Source: AP-15 sp963795485 (lineage in GTDB: Bacteria; Pseudomonadota; Alphaproteobacteria; ATCC43930; CGMCC-115725). From it: 64,000 nt of DNA. The notes beneath the pieces were generated by a model that ran no database searches, was not told where the DNA came from, and saw only the letters and a program-made list of their open reading frames with translations. Positions 11,134 through 20,191 of the stretch are shown in pieces (within the stretch, counting starts at the first letter, position 1; each line of letters opens with the position of its first letter). The DNA lies in NCBI GenBank assembly GCA_963795485.1, contig CAWCIL010000008.1, positions 744,001 through 808,000 on the forward strand, read 5' to 3'. The position numbers and the translations under genes are program-made.

Positions 11134-11489
11134 ACGGCGACGACCACTCAGCCGAGGCGGCAGGCCGGCGGCTCGATCAATGGCTGTGGTTCGCGCGCTT
11201 GGCCAAGACCCGCTCGCTCGCCGCCCGGCTGTGCGCCGACGGGGGTCGGTGACGCGTGAACGGAGCAGCAGTCCGCAAACCCAATCATCCGGTCCGGCCC
11301 GGCGACGCGATCGCCGCACCGCTGGGCGCCTTCCGGCGGACCGTGCGGGTGCTGGCGCTGGGTTCGCGCCGTGGCCCGGCCAGCGAGGCTCGGCTGCTGT
11401 ACGAGGAGATCGCGGCGCCGATGCGGCTCTCCGACCTCGTGCAGGGCATGGGAACCCGATTCTCGGCGGATTGCGAACCGGAACACTGA
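11130..11489 (+). CDS. S4-domain RNA-binding protein, Hsp15-like, with an in-frame stop
   Basis: Heat-shock protein 15 family: an S4 RNA-binding domain starting GRRLDQWLWFARLAKTRSLA and continuing VNGAAVRKPNHPVRPGD, then a basic/acidic tail. The two halves are in the same frame but separated by TGA at 11250-11252 (after RLCADGGR), where relatives have a Val-Arg-Val-Asn strand. Two compensating indels or a substitution could explain this. Hsp15 binds the 50S subunit carrying peptidyl-tRNA. The start is unclear: CTG 11130 or an upstream codon overlapping the helicase end. Confidence 0.65.
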
Positions 11490-11604
11490 GGCCACGCCGG
11501 CGCGCGGCCCGCCGCCAGCGCGCGATAATCCACCTCCCTCCGCGAACATGACTCCGCCGGGCGCGGCATTTGCGGCGCCGCCACGGTCGATTATGATCGG
11601 CCCG

Positions 11605-12545
11605 ATGCAAACGCGATCACGCCCCTCGCTTCCACCATCGCCTCGGCCTCAACCAGCCGGCCGGCAGCCCCACCGCTCGACGGCTCGCTGAGATGGCCGA
11701 GGCGATCGGCCGGGAAACCGACGGGCAGTTCCGGCTCGAGGTGTTTCCCGAAAGCCGGCTCGGCCCGGACCCCAAGATGCTCGCCGACATGCGCGCGGGC
11801 ACCCTCGAATTCTTCGTCGCCGGCGCCACCTTGGGCGATTTGGCGCCGACCAGCGCTCTGCCATTGCTGCCCTTCGCGTTCAAGAACTCGAGCGCGGTGT
11901 TCGCGGCGCTCGACGGCGCGCTCGGCGAGCGCATCCGCGGCGAACTCGCCCAGCACGGGATTTACGCGTTCCATCATTCTTTGCAGAACGGGTTTCATCA
12001 CCTGACCACCAGCACGCGCCCGATTCATGCCGCCGCCGACCTTGCCGGGGTCAAGATCCGCAGCCCCGGCGGGGCCATTGCCCGCGATTTCTTCGAAGTC
12101 TTCGGGGCCGAGGCCGGGCTATGTCCCGTTCAACCAAATGTACGGCGCGTTGAAAGACCGCGCCTTCGACGGCCAGAGCGATCCGCTCGGCGTCGTCTTG
12201 TCATTGAAGCTTTACGAGGTGCAGAGCCATCTGAGCCTGACCGGCCATTGGTGGTCGGGCTTCACCTTGCTCGCCAATGCCGGCGCCTGGAACGCGCTGC
12301 CGGCCGAAATCCGGCGGGTCGTCGAGCGCAACGCCGAAAAGTCCGCGCTGCTGCAGCGCCAGGACACCGAGGCGATCAACGCCGCCGGCGCGGATGAGCT
12401 CGCCCGGCTGGGCATGATCGTCAACACCGCCGCCGCCGCGAGTTTCCGGGCGAAGCTCGGCCCGTTCTACACACGCTGGCGCGACCAAGCCGGCCCTGAG
12501 GCGTGGCGGCTGCTCGAAACCTACGCCGGCGCGATCGCCGGTTGA
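11605..12545 (+). CDS. TRAP transporter solute-binding protein (DctP family), interrupted
   Basis: Periplasmic receptor of a tripartite ATP-independent transporter. Recognisable: RLGLNQPAGSPTARRLAEMA, the family segment LPFAFKNSSAVFAALDGALG, the substrate-site region GVKIRSPGGAIARDFFEVFG, and a C-terminal domain SHLSLTGHWWSGFTLLANAG. A one-base insertion near 12119 shifts the frame (GAEAG then YVPFNQMYGALKDRAFDG). The signal peptide is not seen in the correct frame, so another break or truncation lies before 11640. No membrane subunits of the transporter are adjacent. The stop overlaps the SDR start. Confidence 0.65.
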
Positions 12546-12964
12546 TGGCGGCCGTCTCCGGCGATCTCTTTCGCCTCGACGGCAAGCGGGCGCTGGTCAC
12601 CGGCGCCGGGCGCGGCATCGGCCGCGCCGTCGCGTTGGCGCTCGCCGGGGCGGGGGCCGAACTGGTGCTCGTCAGCCGCACGCCGAGCCAGTTGGCAGAC
12701 GTTGCGCACGAAATCTCGCAAAACGGCGGCCGGGCGCGAGCCTTGCCGCTCGACGTGACCGACACCGGAGCGGTCCGCGAGGCCTTCGCCAGCTTGGGCA
12801 CGCTCGATATCCTGGTCAACAATGCCGGCCTCAACCGGCCGCAACCGTTTCTCGAAGTTGACGAAGCAACCCTCGACCGTCTCCTCACCCTCAACGTCCG
12901 CGCAGCGTTTCTCGTCGCCCAGGCGGCAGCCCGGCTGATGGTGGTTCACCGCGCCGCTGGGTAG
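12545..12964 (+). pseudogene. Short-chain dehydrogenase/reductase, truncated N-terminal half
   Basis: The first ~130 residues of a classical SDR: Rossmann TGAGRGIGRA, the NAD(P)-binding acidic/basic strand VLVSRT, DVTD, and the NNAG motif in LVNNAGLNRPQPF. After AAARLMV the family homology ends abruptly and a stop follows; the Ser-Tyr-x3-Lys catalytic part and C-terminus are absent in all frames downstream. The next gene is a Flp pilin. A deletion or rearrangement junction near 12940, or a misjoin, is implied. Confidence 0.7.
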
Positions 12965-13098
12965 GCCGGCGAATCAATGACGCGGAAGATTTTTTGCGCT
13001 GCAGCAAACCGATTTCACCGCAAATGGGATTAAAATTTACCGTAACAGTTTATAAAGTTTTGGCTGGCAACCTCCGAAACCCGAGTTTCGGGAGGACA

Positions 13099-13263
13099 AT
13101 GATACGCCGGATGATTTCGTGGCTGCTTGTGCATGAGGGCGGAGTAACCGCGATTGAGTATGCGCTGATCGCCGCGCTCGTCGCCGTCGTCTGTATCAGC
13201 GCGTGGAAATTGCTCGGGACCCATCTCAGCACCAGCTTTAGCACCGTCGCCAGGAGCGTCTGA
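13099..13263 (+). CDS. Flp family type IVb pilin
   Basis: A 54-residue prepilin with the Flp signature GVTAIEYALIAALVAVV. The Glu following the leader-peptide Gly is present, so it should be processed by a TadV/CpaA-type peptidase and assembled by a Tad/Cpa machinery, which is not in this window. GGAGG lies four bases upstream of the ATG, an excellent ribosome binding site. The upstream 130 bases are AT-richer than the surroundings and could hold the promoter. An orphan pilin copy is common in alphaproteobacteria. Confidence 0.85.
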   Translation: MIRRMISWLLVHEGGVTAIEYALIAALVAVVCISAWKLLGTHLSTSFSTVARSV

Positions 13264-13446
13264 GGGGCTTTTCTCGCGCGCGCGCGAAAATATCGCAGTC
13301 TCCCCGCAATCGATTGGCGCGCGGCCTCTCGGCAATCGATTGGCCGGCATGCCGCCGCCGGGTCATTCGGACCCGCCTTATCCCGGTTGCCGGGCAGGCG
13401 CCGATAACTTAGCATCCCGAGCCGACGCATCTCGCGCAGGAAGAAA
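13264..13446. other. Flp downstream spacer with hairpin and a duplicated 13-mer
   Basis: Immediately after the pilin stop is TTTTCTCGCGCGCGCGCGAAAA, able to fold into a GC hairpin flanked by T/A arms, a possible terminator. Further on, GCAATCGATTGGC occurs twice about 25 bases apart (near 13307 and 13331). No gene is seen. Confidence 0.45.
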
Positions 13447-14704
13447 ATGATGGTGACCGCCGCGATCTGGCCGGCGCGCGACTACAGCCGGGTTCCGTAC
13501 CGCCTCTACCACGATCCCGAAATTTACGCGCGCGAGCAGGAGCGGATCTTCCGCGGACCGACCTGGAGCTTTCTCGGGCTCGAGGCCGAGATCCCCGATC
13601 CCGGCGATTTCCGCACCACCTGGGTCGGCGACACGCCGGTCGTGGTCAACCGCGACCAACAAGGTGCGGTCGCGGCCTTTGTCAATCGCTGCGCCCATCG
13701 CGGCGCGATGGTGCGGCGCGAGCTGTCCGGCAACGCGCGCGAGCATGTCTGCATCTATCACCAATGGTGCTATGGGCTCGACGGCCGCCTGACGGCGATC
13801 CCGTTCCGCCGCGGGATCAGGGGCAAGGGCGGGCTCGACGCCGGCTTCGACATGGGCGAGCACGGCCTGCACCCGTTGCGGGTCGGCGTCGTCGCCGGCG
13901 CGGTGTTCGGGACTTTGGCCGAGGAAGCCGAGCCGCTCGAGGAGTTTCTCGGCGCCCCGATCGTCGCTCAGCTCGAGCGGCTGCTGGCCCGGCCGGTGCG
14001 GGTGCTCGGCTACAACCGTCAGCGCATCCGCGCCAACTGGAAGCTCTACGCGGAGAACACCCGCGACAACTACCACGCCAGCCTGCTGCACGAGTTTCTG
14101 GTCACCTTCGGGCTCGACCGCTCGACCCAGGTGGGCGGGGTCAAGATGGACCCGCGCCACCGCCACAGCATCACCTGGGCCGAGGCCGACAGCGACACCG
14201 ACGAGTTCGCCCGCGAGGCCTATGCCGGCGCGCGGGTGCGCACCGACCATTTGGCGCTGCAGGAGCCGGCATTGGTCGCCTTCCGCCCCGAGCGCAACGA
14301 CCGGCTGAACCTCGTCGTCGACCTCGGTGTTTCCGTCGGCGGTCTTCGTGCAGATCAGCAACAGCCTGGCGATCCGCCAGATCCGGCCGCGCGGGCTCGA
14401 CGAGGTCGAGGTGTTCCAGACAATGATCGGCTACGCCGACGATCCGCCGGAGATGACCTTGCATCGCCTGCGCCAGGCCAATCTGGTCGGCCCGGCCGGG
14501 CTCGTCTCGATGGAGGATGGCGAGGCGATCGAGATCGCCCATCGCGCCTCGAAGCCGGAGCCGGACCGCGCGACGGTCATCGAATTGGGCGGCGGCGGGG
14601 TCATCTCCGACCGCGACTATCGGGTCAACGACGTGCCGTTGCGCGGCTTCTGGTCGTATTACGCCGAATTGATGGGGATCGAGCCGGCGGGTGCGGTGCG
14701 ATGA
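13447..14704 (+). CDS. Aromatic ring-hydroxylating dioxygenase alpha subunit, one frameshift
   Basis: Catalytic large subunit of a Rieske non-haem iron oxygenase, about 420 residues when joined. Rieske [2Fe-2S] ligands are in CAHRGAMV and CIYHQWCYG; the mononuclear iron motif is DNYHASLLH around residue 210. A frameshift near 14330 (after DLGVSVG) moves the C-terminal domain, SNSLAIRQIRPRGLDEVEVF, into another frame, ending at 14704. The beta-subunit gene overlaps the end (GATGA), so the two are a coupled operon. Substrate unknown; the closest-looking classes are anthranilate/salicylate/benzoate-type oxygenases. Confidence 0.85.
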
Positions 14705-15187
14705 CCTCCGACCGCAGGCCGACCTGGCCCGACCGCGCCGCGATCCACGATCTCTTCGCCGAGTACGGCGCGTTGCTCGATCTGGCGAAATACGACGAGT
14801 GGCTCGGCCTCTTCACCGCGGAATGCCGCTACAACGTCGTCTCGCGCGAGAATTCGACCGCGGCCTGCCGGCGGCGCTGATCTTCTGCGACAGCCGGGCG
14901 GTGCTCGAAGACCGCATCCGCGCGCTCTGCGAGGCCAACAAGTACAACATCCACACCGACCGCCACCTGATCGGCCTGCCGCGGCTCCTCGCTCCGGACC
15001 CGAGGGCCCGATCGTCGAAGCGCCGTTCGCCGTCTACCAGACCGACCAGGAAGGCGAGACCCGGCTGTTCGCCACCGGCCTCTACCGCGACCGGCTGACG
15101 ATCGCCGCCGACGGCCTGAAGATCCGCGACAAGCTGGTCCTGCTCGACACCTTCGCCGTGCCGACCCTGCTCGCGACGCCGCTGTAG
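14701..15187 (+). CDS. Aromatic ring-hydroxylating dioxygenase beta subunit, two frameshifts
   Basis: Small subunit with the SnoaL/NTF2-like fold, about 160 residues. Readable pieces are IHDLFAEYGALLDLAKYDEW and FTAECRYNVVSREN, then (second frame, from ~14850) LPAALIFCDSRAVLEDRIRA, and (third frame, from ~15000) FAVYQTDQEGETRLFATGLY to KLVLLDTFAVPTLLATPL. The order and content match the family, so the gene is complete apart from indels. It supports the alpha-subunit assignment. No ferredoxin or reductase gene is adjacent. Confidence 0.75.
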
Positions 15188-15419
15188 GGCTTAGGGCGGA
15201 AATGCGGCGGGAACGGCATGCTCGAAAAGTTATTGTAATTTACACCAAAATTGAAAACGGCCGATTGCAACGCCCGCTCGCCAACGCTTTTGAGAAATGC
15301 CAAGCAGCAGAGAGGCTCGATGGCGACGGTCGAATGGCGCCTGCGCGGCGATGAATCGCCAATTGCAACGTTCTTGACGGCTGCCCTTATCAGTTTAACG
15401 CTTACAGACCCACGGCAGT

Positions 15420-15943
15420 GCGAAGCCGCGGCTTTGTCAGCATCCAGGAGGGGCATATCGGGATGTCGGCCTCGACGGGCTCGGCACCGCTTTTCTGGTG
15501 CATTTCCCAGGGGCTCCGCACGAAGGCAACGGCACGATGCAGGTCGTCGTCGACGAGCGCGCCGACGCGCGCCAGCGCGCGGCGCTGGTCAAGATCCTGA
15601 CGGGCGAGGAGACCGACGCGATGGCGACGATATGTGCGTACTATTCACGCCATGTCGCCCAACAGCTCGAAGGTGTTCTCGCCGATCGAATTAGGCGATA
15701 TCGAGGCCGGCATGCCCGGATCAACATTCCGGGTTTGATCAGGCCACTGCCGAGCCGATCAAGAACCCGGTCACCGGCGCCGAGCACCGCGTTCGCATTG
15801 ACCTCCCCGAGGGCTTCGAGTTTCGCATCGCCGAGATCGGCAGCGGCAGCACCAAGGCCAGCGGCGCCATCAAGCTCGACCTCAGGAACACTTACGGGCA
15901 GTTCGCGCACCTGCATCTGAGCAACAAGGGCGTGGTCGAATAG
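15420..15943 (+). pseudogene. DUF1326 family protein, eroded
   Basis: Fragments in different frames match DUF1326 in order: SIQEGHIG and DGLGTAFLVHFPGAPHEGNG, then MQVVVDERADARQRAALVKI with TGEETDAMATI, then FSPIELGDIEAGMPG, then EPIKNPVTGAEHRVRIDLPE and GFEFRIAEIGSGSTKASGAI up to a stop near 15943. The N-terminal Cys-rich segment (NCDWGC type) expected upstream is not recognisable between 15188 and 15420. DUF1326 genes are typically next to DUF2182 genes, as here. The number of breaks plus the missing start suggests real decay on top of sequencing error. Confidence 0.6.
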
Positions 15944-15989
15944 TCCCGCGATGCCCGCGAGCTGCCGCTGGGGTTCCTCCGCCGGGATC

Positions 15990-16710
15990 GCGCATCGGGA
16001 TGGCGATGCTCGCCGCGGTGGTCGCGGCGACGTGGGCGTGGCTGTTGCTCGGCGCCGGCATCGAGATGCCGACGACCGACATGGGCGGCGGCCGGGTCAT
16101 GGCGATGCGGCCCGAATGGACCCTCGGCTACACCGCGCTGATCTATGTCATGTGGTCGGTCAGATGGTGGCGATGATGCTGCCGAGCGCCGCGCCGACAA
16201 TCCTGCTGGTTGCCGCATTGGCGCGCCGCAGCGCCGGCGCCGGGTTCACCTCGGCCGCCGCTGGCGTTCGGTTCGGGCTATCTGCTGGTCTGGTCGGGCT
16301 TCAGCCTCGCCGTGACCGCGTTGCAATGCGCAGCTACGGGCCGCCAGCCGTACGAGAGCATGCCTTTCAATCAGCCGCGAGCCGCGCTCGTCTGGTCGCC
16401 GAGCAGGCTGTCAGGACGCAATGACGCTGGCTGGGGCGAGGCCGCTCGCCGACGCGAAAAATCCCTTGACCAGGTGCCGAGCAGGGCATGCGCGCCGTCG
16501 GCAACCGGGATGGTCAGGGCTCAACTGCGTCGGCTGCTCTGGATGGATGGCGCGCTGTTTGTCGCCGGGCTGATGAACCTCGCCTGGGGTGGCCGCTGTC
16601 GCGCTGCTGGTGCTGCTGGAAAAGACCATGCCATGGGGCGGGCGGATGGCCCGGCTCATCGTGGCGATAGTAGCGCTCTGGGGCTCCGTCGCCCTCTGCG
16701 GACTTGAACC
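15990..16710 (+). pseudogene. DUF2182 predicted metal-binding membrane protein, eroded
   Basis: Scattered frames give the DUF2182 hallmarks: LLLGAGIEMPTTDMGG, then TALIYVMWSV followed by MVAMMLPSAAPTILLVAALA, then LAFGSGYLLVWSGFSLAVTA, and near the end MDGALFVAGLMNLAW and VALLVLLEKTMPWGGRMARL. Several transmembrane segments are visible but the central Cys-containing region is only partly recoverable (LTRCRAGHA), with apparent loss of sequence around 16340-16480. It follows the DUF1326 remnant, the standard pairing of these families. Confidence 0.6.
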
Positions 16711-16919
16711 GCCGCGGAAAGCGTCGAGGTCATGCCGAGCTTGACGTCGGGCAACCGAGAGCGTGGATCTCCTCCGAGGAGGGTCAGGATCAGCGAGCCG
16801 AGGTGTGCGGGATGTAGGGTAACACCGCACTCATGCACCTGATCTTCCCCCAGCCGGCGACCTCGGCGCTGAATCCGCGCCATCCTTGAAAAGGAAGAAT
16901 ATCTAATCAAGAAAAATCA

Positions 16920-17784
16920 ATGTGCAGATGGGGATTCTCGCGCGGCTTGGTTTCGAGGGTCAATCGGATCTGGGCAATTCGCAGCGGTGCTGCTATCGTG
17001 TCTGGACTGATGTTGCTCTTGCCGCCGACAATTTGAATGGAACCCCCTGTGTGCCCGGTCAGCCGGGGCGAGGAGGGGTGGTAACGGAACATTCCAGAGA
17101 ACCCAATACCAGCTTTATCATACACCTGACCGATTTTAACTACAATATCATTCCTGGGCAAGATATAACTCCGCCAAGTATCCCTGATGGGCACGGGGGA
17201 ACCACCATCAATCCCGTTAATGCTCCAGCATGGATATCTTTGCGATGCTCGTAATGATACAATTAAACCACCGCAGCACGCTGGCATGGCGGGACCAAAG
17301 GCGGATCTCAGTATTGACAGCGGGTTCCTGATCCGGTGACGAAAAAATACATCCTGGATAACATCTTCAGTACAATCGCACTAAAGGTAGGAAACGGTGT
17401 GCCGGTCGCTATTCCAGATCTTTATACCGCAGACATGACCGGTGTTGTCCAAGATGACACCACGCTTTATAGCCTTGTTGATCTAGCGACATACCTTGCT
17501 GCTATCCCCAGCTTTACTGAGGGCGAGAACTTTACCGTTACGTACTGCACCGTGGCCGGTTTACCGGATATGTTTTTCAGCACAACTCCCTTCACCTTCG
17601 ATCCGAACACCGGGTTCAGCGATGCCCCGTATAATGGCGTGGCCGTTGGCCGAAACACCGCAAGTCATCGACTCCGTAGCCAACGACTCTGGCGCTATCG
17701 GCGCCGGGCTCGCCGGCCTTGCCTTTACGCGACGGCGGGCTCGAGCGATAGGTTCGGAGGACGCGATTAGCTCGTCCCAAATTC
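16920..17784 (+). pseudogene. PEP-CTERM anchor-bearing exported protein, eroded
   Basis: An AT-richer stretch encoding an exported protein in pieces. ATG 16920 opens MCRWGFSRGLVSRVNRIWAI followed by a hydrophobic AAIVSGLMLLLP, a plausible signal peptide. After a break, NLNGTPCVPG and NTSFIIHLTDFNYNIIPGQD follow, then 17336-17650 gives YILDNIFSTIALKVGNGVPV and PDMFFSTTPFTFDPNTGFSD. At 17670-17750, allowing one missing base and a GAG-to-TAG change, the tail is P-x-PTTLAL then GAGLAGLAFTRRRARA, the form of a PEP-CTERM exosortase signal with its Arg cluster. An exosortase gene is not in the window. Confidence 0.5.
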
Positions 17785-17929
17785 ATTGCGAGTTTGTGCC
17801 ATCGCGATTTGCTTTCATCAGGATACGCATCCTATAATGAAGTGAGCAAATCGGTGAAGACTTGATCAGAGATCCGGATCTGGAATGGGAAGTGAGCCTG
17901 GCTTCGGCGAGAAATAGCGGGTGTAAGCC

Positions 17930-19104
17930 ATGCAGAACACGCGGCTCTCCGCCTGCTCGATTTCGACCTCGGCCCCGAGATCGACATGCTGCGCGCGACG
18001 GTGCGCGATTTTGCCGAGGACGAGGTGGCGCCGCTCGCCGCCGAGATCGACCGCGCCGACCGCTTTCCGAGCGAGCTGTGGCCGCAGATGGGGGCTCTTG
18101 GCCTCTTCGGGATTACCGTCGAGGAGGAATATGGCGGCGTCGGCATGGGCTATCTCGCCCATTGCGTCGCGATGGAGGAATTGAGCCGCGCTTCGGCCTC
18201 GGTCGGCCTCAGCTACGGCGCGCATTCGAACCTCTGCGTCAACCAGATCCGCCGCAACGGCAATGAGGCGCAGAAGCGCAAGTACCTGCCGAAACTGATC
18301 TCCGGCGAGCATGTCGGCGCACTCGCGATGAGCGAGCCCGAGGCCGGCTCGGATGTCGTCGCGATGCGGCTGCGCGCCGACAAAACGGGCGACCATTACG
18401 TCCTCAACGGCACCAAGCTGTGGATCACCAACGGTCACGTCGCGGATACGCTCGTTGTCTACGCCAAGACCCGGCCCGATGCGGGCGCCCGCGGCATCAC
18501 CGCCTTTCTGATCGAAAAGGGTTTTGAGGGGTTCCGCCCGGCGCAAAAGCTCGACAAGCTCGGCATGCGCGGCTCGCCGACCTCGGAACTGGTGTTCGAG
18601 GATTGCGCGGTGCCGCAGGAAAACGTGCTGGGCGCGGAGGGCGAGGGCGTGCACGTGCTGATGAGCGGCCTCGATTACGAGCGCGCGGTGCTCGCTGCCG
18701 GGCCGCTCGGCATCATGCAGGCCTGCCTCGATCTGGTGATCCCCTATATCCACGAGCGCCGCCAGTTCGGCCAGCCGATCGGCGAGTTCCAGCTGATCCA
18801 GGCCAAGCTCGCCGACATGTACACGGCGATGAACGCCTGCAAATCCTATGTCTATGCGGTGGCGCGGGCCTGCGACCGCGGCCAGACGACGCGCAAGGAC
18901 GCCGCGGGCGCCATCCTCTACGCCGCCGAAAAGGCGACGGCGATGGCGCTCGACGCGGTGCAGATCCTGGGCGGCAACGGCTATATCAACGATTTCTCGG
19001 CCGGGCGGCTGCTGCGCGACGCCAAGCTCTACGAGATCGGCGCCGGCACCTCGGAGATCCGCCGCATGCTGATCGGCCGCGAAATCTTTGCCGAGACCGC
19101 GTGA
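17930..19104 (+). CDS. ivd: Isovaleryl-CoA / acyl-CoA dehydrogenase, frameshift near the start
   Basis: FAD-dependent acyl-CoA dehydrogenase, about 390 residues. Family motifs: LAMSEPEAGSDVVAMRLRA (FAD/substrate loop), LNGTKLWITNGHVADTLVVY, DYERAVLAAGPLGIMQA with the catalytic Glu/Asp region, and the C-terminal QILGGNGYINDFSAGRLLRD with AGTSEIRRMLIGRE. The close match to isovaleryl-CoA dehydrogenases suggests leucine breakdown. ATG 17930 begins MQNTRL; a shift near 17955 is needed to join the downstream frame LDFDLGPEIDMLRATVRDFA. The RidA gene follows after one base. Confidence 0.85.
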
Positions 19105-19105
19105 C

Positions 19106-19492
19106 ATGCGCCGGCTGATCTCGTCCGGCTCGCCGTTCGAGGCGGCGGCCGGCTACAGCCGGGCGGTGCTCGATGGCGAGTGGGTATTTGTCGCCGGCAC
19201 CACCGGGTTCGACTACGCGCGGATGACGATCGCCGAGGAGCCGGCCGAGCAGGCGCGCCAGGCCTTGCGCAACATCGAGGTGGCACTGGCCGAAGCCGGC
19301 GCCGACCTCGCCGATGTCGTGCGGGTGCGCTACTTCCTGCCCGACCTCGCCGACTGGCCGCGGATCGTGCCGGTGCTGGGTGAGGCGTTCGGCGCGATCC
19401 GCCCAGCGGCGACGGCGCTCGTCTGCGGCCTCGTCGATCCGCGCATGAAGATCGAGATCGAGGTGACGGCATTGCGCCGCGGGACGCGATGA
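19106..19492 (+). CDS. RidA/YjgF/YER057c/UK114 family protein
   Basis: 128 residues with the RidA core: AVLDGEWVFVAGTTGF, then QARQALRNIEVALAEAGADL and RVRYFLPDLADWPRIVPV, and the C-terminal KIEIEVTAL. Canonical RidA uses an Arg near the end (ARxxVEV) to deaminate reactive enamines; here the equivalent region is DPRMKIEIEV, which keeps Arg and Glu. It starts one base after the acyl-CoA dehydrogenase stop, so it is co-transcribed and may act in the same amino-acid catabolic pathway. Confidence 0.85.
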   Translation: MRRLISSGSPFEAAAGYSRAVLDGEWVFVAGTTGFDYARMTIAEEPAEQARQALRNIEVALAEAGADLADVVRVRYFLPDLADWPRIVPVLGEAFGAIRPAATALVCGLVDPRMKIEIEVTALRRGTR

Positions 19493-19533
19493 GGCGCGGC
19501 GAACCGCACCGCAGCCCCGCGCGAGTAGTCGGA

Positions 19534-19734
19534 TTACGGCTGCGGCGGGAGCTCGATCGGAGCGCAGTTCGTGCGTCCCGACATCAGGCAGTCTTCGAGC
19601 TTCAATTCCCGCACGAGGTCGCGGATCAAAACCACGCCGGCAATTGCCAGCACCAGGCAGATGATCAGCCCGAGCAACGCTGCCGTTCGCCTCTCATCGG
19701 TCTCGCGGTCGCCATTGCCGAACCGGTTGTTCAT
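19534..19734 (-). CDS. Small single-pass membrane protein
   Basis: A 66-residue protein: short polar N-terminus NRFGNGDRETDERRTAA, one transmembrane helix LLGLIICLVLAIAGVVLI, then a tail with two Cys, LEDCLMSGRTNCAPIELPP. I do not recognise a named family, but the composition and the DERRTAALLGLI segment look like a genuine conserved small membrane protein. ATG 19734 overlaps the stop of the small upstream frame (ATGA), which favours this start over one 13 codons upstream. Confidence 0.6.
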   Translation of the reverse strand: MNNRFGNGDRETDERRTAALLGLIICLVLAIAGVVLIRDLVRELKLEDCLMSGRTNCAPIELPPQP

Positions 19735-19913
19735 CGACCGATGGCAGCGATCGGCGAGAGGTCTATCCACCAAGCCGTCCGGGCCAAACCGAGCGGCCCG
19801 TCAACCTTGCCCCGATCGCCGGCGCTGCAGTCAAAGCCGCTGGCGATACCTCGGCCGAGTAATTCCCAGATCATCGCGCAGCCGCCATTGCCGAAGAAGC
19901 CACCGAGAAACAT
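19731..19913 (-). CDS. Hypothetical small protein upstream of the membrane protein
   Basis: A 60-residue frame, MFLGGFFGNGGCAMIWELLG through ARTAWWIDLSPIAAIGR, whose stop overlaps the next ATG. Only the coupling to the following gene supports it. No recognised domain; an internal Met before IWELLGRG could be the true start. Confidence 0.3.
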   Translation of the reverse strand: MFLGGFFGNGGCAMIWELLGRGIASGFDCSAGDRGKVDGPLGLARTAWWIDLSPIAAIGR

Positions 19914-19969
19914 ATCCGCCGCAGAGGTATCCCGAAAGGGCCGCGCCGTGGCGTCGGCGATCATCGCAC

Positions 19970-20055
19970 CCGCGCGATGTCCGCTCGCGGGGAGAGAGAG
20001 GGATCGCGCGGCCGGAGCGCCTGCCCCGGACCCGATTCGGGGGTGAGGGGTAGCG
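19970..20055. repeat. Relic of the GC-rich intergenic repeat family A
   Basis: Contains a GGGGAGAGAGAGGGA block and CCGATTCGGGGGTGAGGGG, resembling the arms of the repeats at 3716-3845 and 32345-32445. The spacer 19914-20191 otherwise shows no convincing gene. Confidence 0.4.
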
Positions 20056-20191
20056 GCGCCAGGGGGACTCATCCGTGCTCGCGGCGTGCCGCAACCGTCG
20101 AATGCGCACGTCTCCCCGCTCGGCCGCGCCCTCTCGCCCACTCGCTGGCGATGTCATAATGGCGGCGGTCGAGAGCAGCGAAGGAGCGCCT

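Noticed and set aside
11250..11252. In-frame TGA in the S4/Hsp15 gene as a second selenocysteine site
   Set aside because: The position corresponds to a Val/Arg-like residue in the S4 fold, not a redox Cys, and there is no Cys partner.
16907..17287. 126-codon minus-strand frame in the AT-rich region
   Set aside because: The plus strand reads as an exported PEP-CTERM protein in pieces; the minus frame has no recognisable features.
17682..17684. In-frame TAG in the PEP motif as pyrrolysine
   Set aside because: No pylT/pylS context, and one further base loss nearby indicates erosion or error rather than recoding.
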